Part shown: positions 36,234 through 44,569 of the stretch, in pieces
Layout of the letters: each line of letters opens with the position of its first letter
Position numbering within the stretch: the first letter of the stretch is position 1
NCBI RefSeq assembly: GCF_001423745.1
Contig: NZ_LMPC01000027.1
Location: 52,039 to 116,038 of the forward strand
Direction: 5' to 3'
Length of the DNA stretch: 64,000 nt
DNA from: Arthrobacter sp. Leaf337
GTDB taxonomy: Bacteria > Actinomycetota > Actinomycetes > Actinomycetales > Micrococcaceae
Program-made: the position numbers and the translations under genes
Notes under the pieces: generated by a model
What the model was told of the DNA's origin: nothing
Database searches by the model: none
Seen by the model: only the letters and a program-made list of their open reading frames with translations

Positions 36234-36830
36234 ATGAAGAAATCACTTGCAGCAATCGCACTTGCAGGTTCCATCGCACTTATCGGCGCAGCTCCTTCCG
36301 TGGCTGCAACCTACCCGGCACCGCCGGCCAACGCCGCAGTTTCTGACGGGACCGTTGGCCCCGGCGAGCAGTTCGTCTTCCGCGGCAACGGCTTCCTGGC
36401 CGGCGAAGGCCTGTCCATCACCGTGACTCTGGGCAGCGCTCCGGCAGCAACCGGCTCCAGCGTCTCCAACGGTAGCCGCACGGTACCGACCAAGATCACC
36501 CTGCCGCTGGCACCGCAGACCTTCTCCACAACGGCTGACGCCAACGGCGCTTTCGCCTTCCCGCTGACCATCAGCGAAACGGGAACCTACACGCTGACCG
36601 CTACGGGCCTCACCTCGGGCAAGACAGCAACCGCCGTTGTCACCGTTGAGGGCACCGGCCTCGCCAACACCGGCGGCGCTCCGCTGGCTAACACCGGCGC
36701 CGGCCTTGCCAACACCGGTGCCGACGCAAGCCTGGTTCTCTGGTCCCTGGTGGGCGCAGGCGCACTGGCTGCCGGCGCAACCTCGGTAGTTGTGGTTCGC
36801 CGCCGCGCCAAGGCTGAAGCCGCAGCGTAA
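36234..36830 (+). CDS. Sortase-anchored secreted protein with three LANTG motifs
   Basis: 198 aa. Signal peptide MKKSLAAIALAGSIALIGAAPSVAA, then an Ig-like beta-sandwich (GPGEQFVFRGNGFLAGEGLSITVTLG..., ADANGAFAFPLTISETGTYTLTATGL). The C-terminus carries LANTG three times (GLANTGGAPLANTGAGLANTG), a TM segment (LVLWSLVGAGALAAGATSVVVV) and a basic tail RRRAKAEAAA. LAxTG is the motif known for actinobacterial class E sortases. Wall-anchored, possibly a scaffold for the polymer encoded upstream. Very strong terminator 20 bp downstream. Confidence 0.88.
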   Translation: MKKSLAAIALAGSIALIGAAPSVAATYPAPPANAAVSDGTVGPGEQFVFRGNGFLAGEGLSITVTLGSAPAATGSSVSNGSRTVPTKITLPLAPQTFSTTADANGAFAFPLTISETGTYTLTATGLTSGKTATAVVTVEGTGLANTGGAPLANTGAGLANTGADASLVLWSLVGAGALAAGATSVVVVRRRAKAEAAA

Positions 36831-36850
36831 GGCTAAACCAACAGCACCAA

Positions 36851-36899
36851 AGAGGGTGGGTGGTCTCCGGGAAACCGGAGACCACCCACCCTCTTTTTT
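36851..36899 (+). terminator. Strong intrinsic terminator
   Basis: A 20-bp perfect stem (36851-36870 with 36875-36894) capped by a GAAA tetraloop and followed by a run of T (36894-36899). Ends transcription of the LANTG protein gene. Confidence 0.95.
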
Positions 36900-36946
36900 G
36901 CGATTTCGACGACCTCAATCACCGCTGTGTGGTATTGATAAGACTT

Positions 36947-37093
36947 ATGGGGAGACATTGGCGCAGACCACGCTGGCAGTTCGACTTCACTGTGCCGCTT
37001 CCCCCGCCACAGGCACTCCCCTACCTCGTCCTGGCGCTCCTAGCCATCGCGGCGCTGGGAGTGGCGGCTTTGGCGCTGCTCCGGACGTCCTGA
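36947..37093 (+). CDS. Small membrane protein (48 aa)
   Basis: MGRHWRRPRWQFDFTVPLPPPQALPYLVLALLAIAALGVAALALLRTS: a basic amphipathic start and one TM helix. The stop is 7 nt before the VanZ-like gene, so it may be its translational partner. No family recognised, and the real existence rests on position and the TM helix. Confidence 0.45.
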   Translation: MGRHWRRPRWQFDFTVPLPPPQALPYLVLALLAIAALGVAALALLRTS

Positions 37094-37100
37094 GGCCCGT

Positions 37101-37571
37101 TTGAAGCGCCTGAAGCAGCCGCGGTTTTGGCGGGGAGTGCTTGCTGCCATGCTGGTTCCGCTTGCGCTGGTAGCCTTCTGGCCCAGCCCGGTCGACCAAC
37201 CAGTGCAGGACCACCTTGCTGTCTTCCTCTTCGTCATCCATGCGCTGGGAATTCCCGGCTGGGTAAATTACGCGTTCGTCGAGGCCACGGCCAACGTGTT
37301 GCTCTTCGTGCCGCTCGGCGCGGTTGCTTCACTAGCATTCCCAAGAAAGCGGCTTTGGCAACTTGGCGCGTTCGGTCTGGTGGTCTCGGGCTGCATGGAG
37401 CTAGGGCAGCAGCTCTTTCTTCACGATCGGTTCGCGAGCCCGCTGGACCTTGTCACAAACACCGCGGGCTGTGTCATAGGGGCACTGGCGGCCCGGGCTG
37501 GAGTCCTGGAGCTCAAACGCCGACAGGCTCAACGCCAGATGACGTTGAGCCTGCCGAAAAGCAATTTATGA
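37101..37571 (+). CDS. VanZ-family membrane protein
   Basis: 156 aa from TTG 37101, which has GAGG 5 nt upstream. Four hydrophobic segments: LAAMLVPLALVAFWPSPVD, FVEATANVLLFVPLGAVASLAFP, LGAFGLVVSGCMELGQQLF and LVTNTAGCVIGALAARAG. The VanZ signature is NVLLFVPLG...ELGQ...D.xTNTxGxxxG. Such proteins are found with glycopeptide resistance and surface-polymer genes, but the role is unclear. Converges with galU. Confidence 0.85.
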   Translation: MKRLKQPRFWRGVLAAMLVPLALVAFWPSPVDQPVQDHLAVFLFVIHALGIPGWVNYAFVEATANVLLFVPLGAVASLAFPRKRLWQLGAFGLVVSGCMELGQQLFLHDRFASPLDLVTNTAGCVIGALAARAGVLELKRRQAQRQMTLSLPKSNL

Positions 37572-37577
37572 ACCGAC

Positions 37578-38471
37578 TTACTCGTTCACGAATTCCTTCA
37601 TCCACGTCTTCAATTCTTCACCGAAGTCCACGCGCTCCGAGGCGATAGAGATAACAGCCTTGATGTAGCTGAGCTTGTCCCCGGTGTCGTAGCGGCGTCC
37701 ACGGAACACCACACCGTACACACCGCCGCCTTCGCCCTCGGCGGTGGCCAAGGTTTGCAGCGCGTCCGTCAACTGGATCTCCCCGCCACGGCCAGGCTCC
37801 GTCTTCTCCAGCACGTCAAAGACCGCCGGGTGCAGTACGTAGCGGCCAATGACGGCCAGGTTGGACGGAGCCTCGTCCACGGACGGCTTCTCCACCAGGC
37901 GGTTCACCTGGAAGTAGTCCTCGCCTTCCACGGCCGTGATGTCCGCGCAGCCATACGCGCTGATCTGCGACGGGTCCACCTCAATCAGGGCGATCACAGA
38001 ACCGCCGGTCTTGGCCTGGACGTCGATCATGATGCTCAGGAGGTCCTCCTGAGCATCAATGAGGTCATCACCCAGCAGTACCGCAAACGGCTCGTCCCCG
38101 ACGTGCTGGCGGGCGCACAGCACCGCGTGGCCCAGCCCCTTCGGATCGCCCTGCCGCAGGTAATGCAGCGGCGCCAGGCTGGACGCGTGCTGGACGGCCT
38201 CCAGGCGCTCCAGGTCGCCCTTGAGCTCCAGTGTGCGCTCGAGAGCCGGGGCCCGGTCAAAGTGGTCCTCCAGCGCGCGCTTCGAGCGGCCCGTGATCAT
38301 CAGCAGATCGTCCAGGCCCGCCTTGACGGCTTCTTCAACCACGTACTGGATTGCGGGCTGGTCAACAACCGGCAACATTTCCTTCGGCATTGCCTTGGTA
38401 GCGGGCAGGAAGCGAGTTCCCAATCCGGCAGCAGGAATGACGGCTTTTTTTACAGTTTTCCCCAAAGTCAT
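37578..38471 (-). CDS. galU: UTP-glucose-1-phosphate uridylyltransferase
   Basis: 297 aa from ATG 38471 (MTLGKTVKKAVIPAAGLGTRFLPATKAMPKEMLPVVDQPAIQYVVEEAVKAGL). Makes UDP-glucose from UTP and glucose-1-phosphate. The nucleotide-binding AAGLGTRFLPATKAMPKEM, AVLLGDDLIDAQ with the metal-binding Asp, and EVDPSQISAYGCADI are typical. Supplies ugd and glycosyltransferases of the adjacent locus. Leftward, convergent with VanZ and divergent from the following gene. Confidence 0.95.
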   Translation of the reverse strand: MTLGKTVKKAVIPAAGLGTRFLPATKAMPKEMLPVVDQPAIQYVVEEAVKAGLDDLLMITGRSKRALEDHFDRAPALERTLELKGDLERLEAVQHASSLAPLHYLRQGDPKGLGHAVLCARQHVGDEPFAVLLGDDLIDAQEDLLSIMIDVQAKTGGSVIALIEVDPSQISAYGCADITAVEGEDYFQVNRLVEKPSVDEAPSNLAVIGRYVLHPAVFDVLEKTEPGRGGEIQLTDALQTLATAEGEGGGVYGVVFRGRRYDTGDKLSYIKAVISIASERVDFGEELKTWMKEFVNE

Positions 38472-38649
38472 AGCTGAACCATATAAATCCTTAGTGTAAT
38501 CCCGCAATCGGTAGCCAACATTAAGCGCACGCGCGCATAGCACCTTTACAATTCATACCCGCGTAACGATGGGTACCCCTGCCCATCGCGAGCGGTTCGC
38601 TTCCACGACATACTTCTGCTTGCAGCTTTCACAAAAATTGGGGGACATC

Positions 38650-39543
38650 TTGAATGACGAACAACAGCCCGGCGTTCCGCAGCAGCCGGAGCACAACGGG
38701 TGGCAGCAACCGCCTTATCCGCCGCGCGCGGACCAGTACAACTTCAACCAGCCGCCGTACGGCAACCCCGGACACGGACAATATGGCCAGCCCGGCCCGA
38801 TGCAGTTCGGCCAGATTCCGCCGAAGCGCAAATTCCCGGTGTGGGGCTGGGTGCTCATCGGTATCGGCACCCTGACCATCCTGGCCTTTGGAGGTCTGTT
38901 GTGGCTGGGAGCAATTGTCCAAGCCTCGCAAGCCTCCCCGACGTCCCCGAATACGGCCGGCAGTTCAGAGTCCGCTCAGGCGACGGAGGAAGCCACCACC
39001 GACGAATCCTCGGCCGCAGCCTCCGGCGAAGAGGACCTCTACATCTTCCAGGACGCCGACTTCACCTCGCCGCCAGTCTGGTCCGTGCAGATGCCTGCCG
39101 GCTGGACCATCTCAGATACGAAAGACGGCACCACCCAGTACCGCAGCAGCGACAACCCCTGCCTCTTCACCACCCACCAGGCCATCCTGCCGCCCAGCGG
39201 TGCCGTCACCGATGAGGAGGCCACACAAGCCTCCATGCAGGCGGAAATTGAAGGCGTCAAAAAAGCAGCCGCCTCCCCGGTCACAGTAGTGACCGACGCT
39301 GACTCGCTCTACGCCAAGCTCCGCAACGCAGACGGCCGCGTTATCGAGCTTCAGGAAGCCGAGCTGCGGTTCAAGAACAAGATCGACGTGGACCTGGTGG
39401 TCCGCCTGGCCGTGCGCGCCATGCCGTCCGGAAACGGCCTGATGGAACTCGACCTCGCCTGCCCCGCCAACATGCCGACAGAATCAGACGTGTGGACGGA
39501 ACTGACGGGCAGCGTCACCATGGTGGACGATCCGGCGGTTTAA
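38650..39543 (+). CDS. Membrane-anchored protein of unknown function
   Basis: 297 aa from TTG 38650 (LNDEQQPGVPQQ), with GGGGG 6 nt upstream. Cytoplasmic N-terminal region rich in Pro, Gln and Tyr (HNGWQQPPYPPRADQYNFNQPPYGNPGHGQYGQPGPM), one TM helix (VWGWVLIGIGTLTILAFGGLLWLGAIV), an acidic Ser/Thr linker, then a ~150-residue extracytoplasmic domain (FTSPPVWSVQMPAGWTIS, FTTHQAILPPSG). The Tyr-rich tail resembles those of actinobacterial PPxY/YGQ proteins. No known family. Next to galU but divergent from it. Confidence 0.8.
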   Translation: MNDEQQPGVPQQPEHNGWQQPPYPPRADQYNFNQPPYGNPGHGQYGQPGPMQFGQIPPKRKFPVWGWVLIGIGTLTILAFGGLLWLGAIVQASQASPTSPNTAGSSESAQATEEATTDESSAAASGEEDLYIFQDADFTSPPVWSVQMPAGWTISDTKDGTTQYRSSDNPCLFTTHQAILPPSGAVTDEEATQASMQAEIEGVKKAAASPVTVVTDADSLYAKLRNADGRVIELQEAELRFKNKIDVDLVVRLAVRAMPSGNGLMELDLACPANMPTESDVWTELTGSVTMVDDPAV

Positions 39544-39545
39544 TT

Positions 39546-40328
39546 TCAGCGGCCGTTGAACTCCGGTGTCCGCTTTTCCTGGAACGCCTTGAAGCCCTCC
39601 GAGTAGTCCTCGGACTTGCACAGCCGGGCCTGCTCCGCGTTTTCCTCTTCCATGGCTTCCCAGAGGCCGAGGCGCTGGTCGCGGATGTGGGCCACCAGGT
39701 CCTTGCTGGCGTTGAAGGCACCCGTGGCACCCGTGGCAACCTTCGCCACGATGCCGCGGGTGTTTTCCAGCAACTCGCCCTTGGGCATGGCACGGCTGAA
39801 CATGCCCTGCGCCACGGCCTCGGCGCCACTCATCAGCTCGGCCGTGTAGATCAGGTCCAGGGTCCGGTGCATGCCCAGCCGCTCGGTGAAGTACCAGTGC
39901 CCGCCGGAGTCCAGCGTGGCGCCCAGCTTGGCGAACGGCGAGCCGAACTTGGCGTCCTCCGCCACATACACCACGTCCGTGGCCAGCAGCAGGCCCAGCC
40001 CCACACCCAGGCACGCGCCCTGCGCCGCCGCGAACGTGGGCGCCGGGAATGCGGTCATCTTCTTCAGCAGCGGCTGCAGCAGTCCGCCCAGGTACCCCTG
40101 GACGTCGTCCGTTTCCGGCGTCACGCTCGCAATGTCCCGGCCAGCGCAGAAGGCGCGTCCCTCTCCCCTGAGCAGCAGCGCCCGCACCTCACCGCGAGAG
40201 GCGGCGGCAGCGGCGTCGTCGTACGCCTGGGTTAAATCCTTCAGCGCCTGCTCGTTCAGCGAGTTCAGCTTGTGCGGGGCGTTGAGGACAACCTCGGCGA
40301 TGCCGTCGGCGATGGAGAGGGAGATCAT
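39546..40328 (-). CDS. Enoyl-CoA hydratase/isomerase (PaaG-like)
   Basis: 260 aa, crotonase fold. Oxyanion-hole residues lie in GRAFCAGRDIASV (about 58-70) and AAAQGACLGVGLGLLLATDVVY. The C-terminal FKAFQEKRTPEFNGR is typical of PaaG/PaaF-type hydratases that act on ring-epoxide CoA or open-chain intermediates of phenylacetate catabolism. Last gene of the leftward paa operon, 42 nt after paaE. PaaG or PaaF cannot be told apart here. Confidence 0.82.
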   Translation of the reverse strand: MISLSIADGIAEVVLNAPHKLNSLNEQALKDLTQAYDDAAAAASRGEVRALLLRGEGRAFCAGRDIASVTPETDDVQGYLGGLLQPLLKKMTAFPAPTFAAAQGACLGVGLGLLLATDVVYVAEDAKFGSPFAKLGATLDSGGHWYFTERLGMHRTLDLIYTAELMSGAEAVAQGMFSRAMPKGELLENTRGIVAKVATGATGAFNASKDLVAHIRDQRLGLWEAMEEENAEQARLCKSEDYSEGFKAFQEKRTPEFNGR

Positions 40329-40370
40329 GGGGCTCCTGTTCGTGGCCGTGACAGCCGGGTTGGGAAAGGC

Positions 40371-41597
40371 TTAGACGTCGAAGTCGACCGTGACGTCCGG
40401 GGTGGTGGGGTGGGACTGGCAGGTGAGCACGTAGCCCTTGTCCAGTTCATCCTGCTCCAGGGCGTAGTTCTCGTCCATGGTCACCTTGCCCGTGACCAGC
40501 TTGGCGCGGCACGTGCCACACACTCCCCCGGCGCACGCGAACGGCACGTCCGGGCGAACGCGCAGGGCGGCGTTCAGGATGGATTCGCGCGCATGGGTGG
40601 GGCTCTCCACCTTGCCCTCGAGGCCGTCCAGCTTGAACGTGATCTTGTAGGTCTCCTTGGACTCGTCCGCGATCACCGGGCGGCCGATGTTGCCTTCGGG
40701 GCGGTCCGGCTTGCCGGAGGTGAACAGTTCGAAGCGCACATGCTCCGGCTGCACCCCGCGGGCTGCCAGGGTGTCCCGGCACAGCTGCACCAGCTCGAAC
40801 GGCCCGCACAGGAACCACTCGTCCACATCGTCGGCGTGGATGGCGGTGCCCAGCAGCGCCTGGAGCTTCTCGGCGTCGATCCTTCCGCTCAGCAGCGGCG
40901 CGATGCGCTGCTCGCGGGACAGCACGTGGTGCAGGGCCAGGCGGCTCGGGTACTTGTCCTTCAGGTCCGCCAGCTCCTCCAGGAACATCACGTCCATGGC
41001 GGCCTTGTTGGCGTAGATCAGGTCGAAGCGGGTTTCCGGGTTGGCCGCCAGCAGCGTGCGGGCAATGGCGATCACCGGGGTGATGCCGGAACCGGCGGCG
41101 ATGGCCACGAAGCTGCCGGGCTCCCCCGCCAGGTCCTCCGGGTGGTTCATGGAGTTCATGACGTTCTGCTCCACCGTTTTGCCGTCGCGGCCGTGCTTGG
41201 AGACGAACGCGCCCATGGGGCTCATCACGTCCAGCTGGTCGCCGGCCTTCAGCTCGGCGTTCGCCCAGGTGGAGAACAGCCCGCCCAGGTCCTTCTTGAT
41301 GGCCACGCGGATCTCGCTGGTGCCGTCTGCGAAGCTGCGCGGCTCGGCGCAGATGGAGTAGCTGCGGCGCACCTCGTGCGGCTGGCCGTCCTCATCCGGC
41401 ATGGTGGTACGCAGGGCCACGTACTGGCCCGGCAGGTAGTCGTACTGGCCGGCAAGCTCCGCCGGAACCCCGAACGTCACTTCGATGGCATCTTCCGTGA
41501 GCCGGCGGACTTCCGCCACCGTCAGCGTGTGGAAGGACGCACGACGGCGGCCGGTGGCCGTGGCCTGTTCGGCGGCAGTCTGGCGGACAACAGTCAT
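40371..41597 (-). CDS. paaE: Phenylacetyl-CoA epoxidase reductase subunit
   Basis: 408 aa. Transfers electrons from NADPH to the PaaAC oxygenase. Ferredoxin-reductase FAD domain (LPGQYVALRTTM, RRSYSICAEP; about 15-125), NAD(P)-binding domain (GSFVAIAAGSGITPVIAIARTLL...EWFLCGPFELVQ), and C-terminal plant-type 2Fe-2S domain with CAGGVCGTCRAK and a distal Cys in YVLTCQSHP. Within the paa operon, 15 nt after paaD. Full length for the family. Confidence 0.95.
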   Translation of the reverse strand: MTVVRQTAAEQATATGRRRASFHTLTVAEVRRLTEDAIEVTFGVPAELAGQYDYLPGQYVALRTTMPDEDGQPHEVRRSYSICAEPRSFADGTSEIRVAIKKDLGGLFSTWANAELKAGDQLDVMSPMGAFVSKHGRDGKTVEQNVMNSMNHPEDLAGEPGSFVAIAAGSGITPVIAIARTLLAANPETRFDLIYANKAAMDVMFLEELADLKDKYPSRLALHHVLSREQRIAPLLSGRIDAEKLQALLGTAIHADDVDEWFLCGPFELVQLCRDTLAARGVQPEHVRFELFTSGKPDRPEGNIGRPVIADESKETYKITFKLDGLEGKVESPTHARESILNAALRVRPDVPFACAGGVCGTCRAKLVTGKVTMDENYALEQDELDKGYVLTCQSHPTTPDVTVDFDV

Positions 41598-41612
41598 GGG
41601 AGCACCTGTTCC

Positions 41613-42164
41613 TTACAAAACTTTGAAGTAGTCGAACGGTTCCTTGCAGTCCTGGCAGACGTACAGCGCCTTGCAGGAGGTGGAACCGAAGCGGGTGAGT
41701 TCCTTGGTGTTCAACGATGAACACTGCGGGCATTTGACGGCCAGGCTCAGGCGGACGGGCCCGGCGTGGCGTACTGCGTTGCTGTGGCCGCTGGGCGGCG
41801 CGATGCCGTACTCCTGCAGCTTCGCCTTGCCGGACTCGGTCATCCAGTCCGTGGTCCACGCCGGGCTGAGCACCAGCTCCACGTGCACGTTGGGGTAGCC
41901 CTCCTTGGCGAACACCGCATTGAGGTCATCGCGGATGGCGTCCATGGCCGGGCAGCCCGAGTACGTGGGCGTGATGGTGACCTGGACGGCGGGCACCATG
42001 CCGCCGTCGTCGAACAGCTTTACATCCCGCAGGATGCCCAGGTCCGCAATGGTGAGCACCGGGATCTCGGGATCGCACACCGTGGCGGCGAGGTCCCAGG
42101 CCTTCTGCTCCGGAGTTTTCGCTTCCTTGCGGTCGCTCTCGGCGGTGGGGTGGCTGACGTACAT
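41613..42164 (-). CDS. paaD: Phenylacetate degradation protein PaaD (Fe-S assembly-like)
   Basis: 183 aa. DUF59/MIP18 domain (WDLAATVCDPEIPVLTIADLGILRDV, PTYSGCPAMDAI) at residues ~25-100, plus a C-terminal zinc-binding tail with CPQC...CxxC pairs (KCPQCSSLNTKELTRFGSTSCKALYVCQDCKEPFDYF). Needed for maturation of the epoxidase complex. Two nt after paaC. Confidence 0.95.
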   Translation of the reverse strand: MYVSHPTAESDRKEAKTPEQKAWDLAATVCDPEIPVLTIADLGILRDVKLFDDGGMVPAVQVTITPTYSGCPAMDAIRDDLNAVFAKEGYPNVHVELVLSPAWTTDWMTESGKAKLQEYGIAPPSGHSNAVRHAGPVRLSLAVKCPQCSSLNTKELTRFGSTSCKALYVCQDCKEPFDYFKVL

Positions 42165-42166
42165 GG

Positions 42167-43087
42167 CTACCAGCTCGCTCCGGGGTGCTGGCGGGCCAGC
42201 ACCTGCATCTCGGCCAGCATGTAGCCCAGGTGTTCGGAGTGCTTGCCGCGGCGTCCGCCGCCCAGTGCGGCCGGAACCTGCGGAACCTCAAGTTCTGCCT
42301 CGGCCAGGACCTCGCCGGTGAGGCGGTCAAAGTCAGCGCGGAGGCTGGAAGGCTCGACGGCGGCACCCGCCGCCGCGAGGCGGGCGGTGAGTTCGTCGTC
42401 GGCAAACAGTTCGTCGACGTAGGGCCAGATGACCTTGAAGCCGTGGATCATCTTGCGGCGCGATTCGTCCGTGCCGAGGGCCAGGCGCAGCACCCACTGG
42501 GCGCTGTGGTCCCGGTGGTAGTCCACTTCCTTCACGGCCTTGGCGGCGATGCCGGCCAGCGTGGCGTCCGTGGAGTGCGTGAGCCGGCTGTAGAGCTCGA
42601 ACTGGTAGTAGCTCACCACGAACTGGCGGGCGATGGTGACGGCGAAGTCCCCGTTGGGCTGCTCGAAGAGTTCCACTGAGCGGAACTCGTCCTCGGAGCG
42701 GAAGTAGGCGAGGTCGTCCTCGCTCTTGCCGTTGAGGCCACCGGCGTAGCTGAGGAAGGAGCGGGCGTGGCCCAGCTGGTCCAGGGCGATGTTGCCCAGG
42801 GCGATGTCCTCCTCCAGCTCGGGGGCGCGGGAGATCCAGTGGCCCAGGCGCTGGGCCAGGATCAGGGCGTCGTCGCCCAGGCGCAGTGCGAACTCGGCCA
42901 CGTCCTCGGTGGGCTTGGCGGTGCCGCGGCTGACGGCGAGCGCGATGTCCTCCGGGCGGAGCGCGTTGCCCGGCGTGATGCGGGTGGCGCTGGCGGTGGC
43001 GTCTCCGCTGGTGCCGGCGGTGGTGACGCCCACGGAGATGTCCCCGTGGCCGCCTGTTTCTTCAGTGGTTGCGGGTGAGGTGCTCAC
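42167..43087 (-). CDS. paaC: Phenylacetyl-CoA epoxidase structural subunit
   Basis: 306 aa, non-catalytic ferritin-like partner of PaaA. FALRLGDDALILAQRLGHWISRAPELEEDIALGNIALDQLGHAR is the PaaC signature. The N-terminal 45 residues (STSPATTEETGGHGDISVGVTTAG) are an extra low-complexity extension. Overlaps paaB by 4 bp. Confidence 0.95.
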   Translation of the reverse strand: MSTSPATTEETGGHGDISVGVTTAGTSGDATASATRITPGNALRPEDIALAVSRGTAKPTEDVAEFALRLGDDALILAQRLGHWISRAPELEEDIALGNIALDQLGHARSFLSYAGGLNGKSEDDLAYFRSEDEFRSVELFEQPNGDFAVTIARQFVVSYYQFELYSRLTHSTDATLAGIAAKAVKEVDYHRDHSAQWVLRLALGTDESRRKMIHGFKVIWPYVDELFADDELTARLAAAGAAVEPSSLRADFDRLTGEVLAEAELEVPQVPAALGGGRRGKHSEHLGYMLAEMQVLARQHPGASW

Positions 43088-43386
43088 AGGTGCTTCACGC
43101 CCTCGCTCTTGGTGTAGTACGTCGCGTGCCGGTAGTCCTTGCCCTGGGGCGACTCGAAGAAGGCGCCCTTGGCGTCCGGATCGCTGGAGGCGATGGCGTC
43201 CGCGGGGACAACCCAGATGGACACGCCCTCGTTGCGGCGGGTGTACAGGTCACGGGCGTTGCGCAGCGCCATCGCTGCGTCCGGCGCGTGCAAGGACCCG
43301 GCGTGCACGTGGGACAGGCCGCGGCTGGAGCGGACAAAGACTTCCCAGATGGGCCAGACGTTGCCGGCGGGGGTTTCGGGGCTCAT
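43084..43386 (-). CDS. paaB: Phenylacetyl-CoA epoxidase subunit PaaB
   Basis: 100 aa from ATG 43386 (MSPETPAGNVWPIWEVFVRSSRGLSHVHAGSLHAPDAAMALRNARDLYTRR). Small bridging subunit. A longer frame to 43557 exists but the true start overlaps the paaA stop (ATGA). WPIWEVFVRSSRGLSHVHAGSL is conserved in the family. Confidence 0.95.
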   Translation of the reverse strand: MSPETPAGNVWPIWEVFVRSSRGLSHVHAGSLHAPDAAMALRNARDLYTRRNEGVSIWVVPADAIASSDPDAKGAFFESPQGKDYRHATYYTKSEGVKHL

Positions 43387-44390
43387 GCTGCGGATTCCTT
43401 CTCTGCTTGCTTGCGGGCGTACGCTGCGGCGGCTTCGCGCACCCAGGTACCGTTCTCGTGTGCTTCGCGGCGACGCTCCAAACGCTGGGCGTTGCAGGGG
43501 CCGCGGCCCTTCAGGACCTCGTGGAACTCGTCCCAGTCCAGCGGGCCGTGTTCCCATTTCTTGGTTTCTTCGTTGAAACGGATGTCCTTGTCCGGGAGGG
43601 TGAGGTCCAGGACCTTGACCTGCTCCATCATCATGCCGACGAAGCGGTTGCGCAGTTCGTCATTGCTGAAGCGCTTGATGTTCCAGGCCATGGACTGCTT
43701 GGAGTTGGGTGAATCATCGTCCGGCGGGCCGAACATCATCAGGGCCGGGGCGTACCAGCGGTTTACGGCTTCCTGGGCCATCTGCTTCTGCTCGGGGGTG
43801 CCGTGCGAGAGTTCCAGCAGGATCTCGAAGCCCTGGCGCTGGTGGAAGGATTCTTCCTTGCAGACGCGGACCATGGCGCGGCCGTAGGGGCCGAAGGACG
43901 CGCGGCACAGCGGAACCTGGTTGGCGATCGCGGCGCCGTCCACCATCCAGCCGATGGCGCCCATGTCCGCCCAGGTGCGTGCGGGGTAGTTGAAGATGGA
44001 GGAGTATTTGGCCTTGCCGTCCATCAGGTCCTGCATCATTTGGTCGCGCGGCTGGCCCAGGGTCTCGGCGGCGGAGTACAGGTACAGGCCGTGGCCGGCC
44101 TCGTCCTGGACCTTGGCCATGAGGATGGCCTTGCGCTTCAGGCTGGGGGCGCGGGAAATCCAGTTGGCTTCCGGCTGCATGCCGATGATCTCCGAGTGCG
44201 CGTGCTGCGAGATCTGCCGGATGAGGGTTTTGCGGTAGGCAGCCGGCATCCAGTCGCGGGGTTCGATGCGCGAATCCTCCGCCATGACGCGGTCAAAGTA
44301 CGCCTGACCTTCAGCCTCGTGCCGGGCTGCCTCTTCCAGCTGTTCAGGTGTCAGCTCAGCGGGCACTGACTGCAGGGTCTGCGTTGCCAT
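43383..44390 (-). CDS. paaA: Phenylacetyl-CoA epoxidase catalytic subunit
   Basis: 335 aa, di-iron oxygenase that epoxidises phenylacetyl-CoA. Iron ligands are in ISQHAHSEIIGM and KVQDEAGHGLYLYSAAE and, later, CKEESFHQRQGFEILLEL (E/H clusters). First gene of the leftward operon; GGAGC lies 5 nt before ATG 44390. An operator-like palindrome lies just upstream. Typical length for the family. Confidence 0.96.
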   Translation of the reverse strand: MATQTLQSVPAELTPEQLEEAARHEAEGQAYFDRVMAEDSRIEPRDWMPAAYRKTLIRQISQHAHSEIIGMQPEANWISRAPSLKRKAILMAKVQDEAGHGLYLYSAAETLGQPRDQMMQDLMDGKAKYSSIFNYPARTWADMGAIGWMVDGAAIANQVPLCRASFGPYGRAMVRVCKEESFHQRQGFEILLELSHGTPEQKQMAQEAVNRWYAPALMMFGPPDDDSPNSKQSMAWNIKRFSNDELRNRFVGMMMEQVKVLDLTLPDKDIRFNEETKKWEHGPLDWDEFHEVLKGRGPCNAQRLERRREAHENGTWVREAAAAYARKQAEKESAA

Positions 44391-44402
44391 GGTTGCTCCT
44401 AT

Positions 44403-44445
44403 GCATATCCGATAAATAATTACCGACCGTTCGTTCAGGATATGC
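44403..44445. promoter_or_regulatory. Nested palindromic operator of the paa operon
   Basis: Outer inverted repeat GCATATCC (44403-44410) and GGATATGC (44438-44445) enclose the inner near-palindrome ACCGACCGTTCGTT (44422-44435) of the kind bound by TetR-type regulators such as PaaR. On the minus strand GGTAATTATTTATC overlaps it and could hold the -10. The regulator gene itself is not in the window. Confidence 0.6.
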
Positions 44446-44557
44446 GGAAGCCGTGAGATGCGTCAAGCACCGGGGGCGCTTGGTGGGGTTGTTTTGTGCC
44501 TGACGCGGCAGGGCGACCTGGTGCCAGCGGGAGTACTGGATACTAAATCCGCGTATG

Positions 44558-44563
44558 TAGGCT
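44558..44563 (+). promoter_or_regulatory. -10 box TAGGCT of VOC gene (leaderless)
   Basis: TAGGCT ends 6 nt before ATG 44570. Confidence 0.5.
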
Positions 44564-44569
44564 GTGGGC

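Noticed and set aside
40272..41720. 482-aa plus-strand frame opposite paaE
   Set aside because: Antisense to a gene with clear FAD, NAD and 2Fe-2S motifs; composition is that of a mirror frame.
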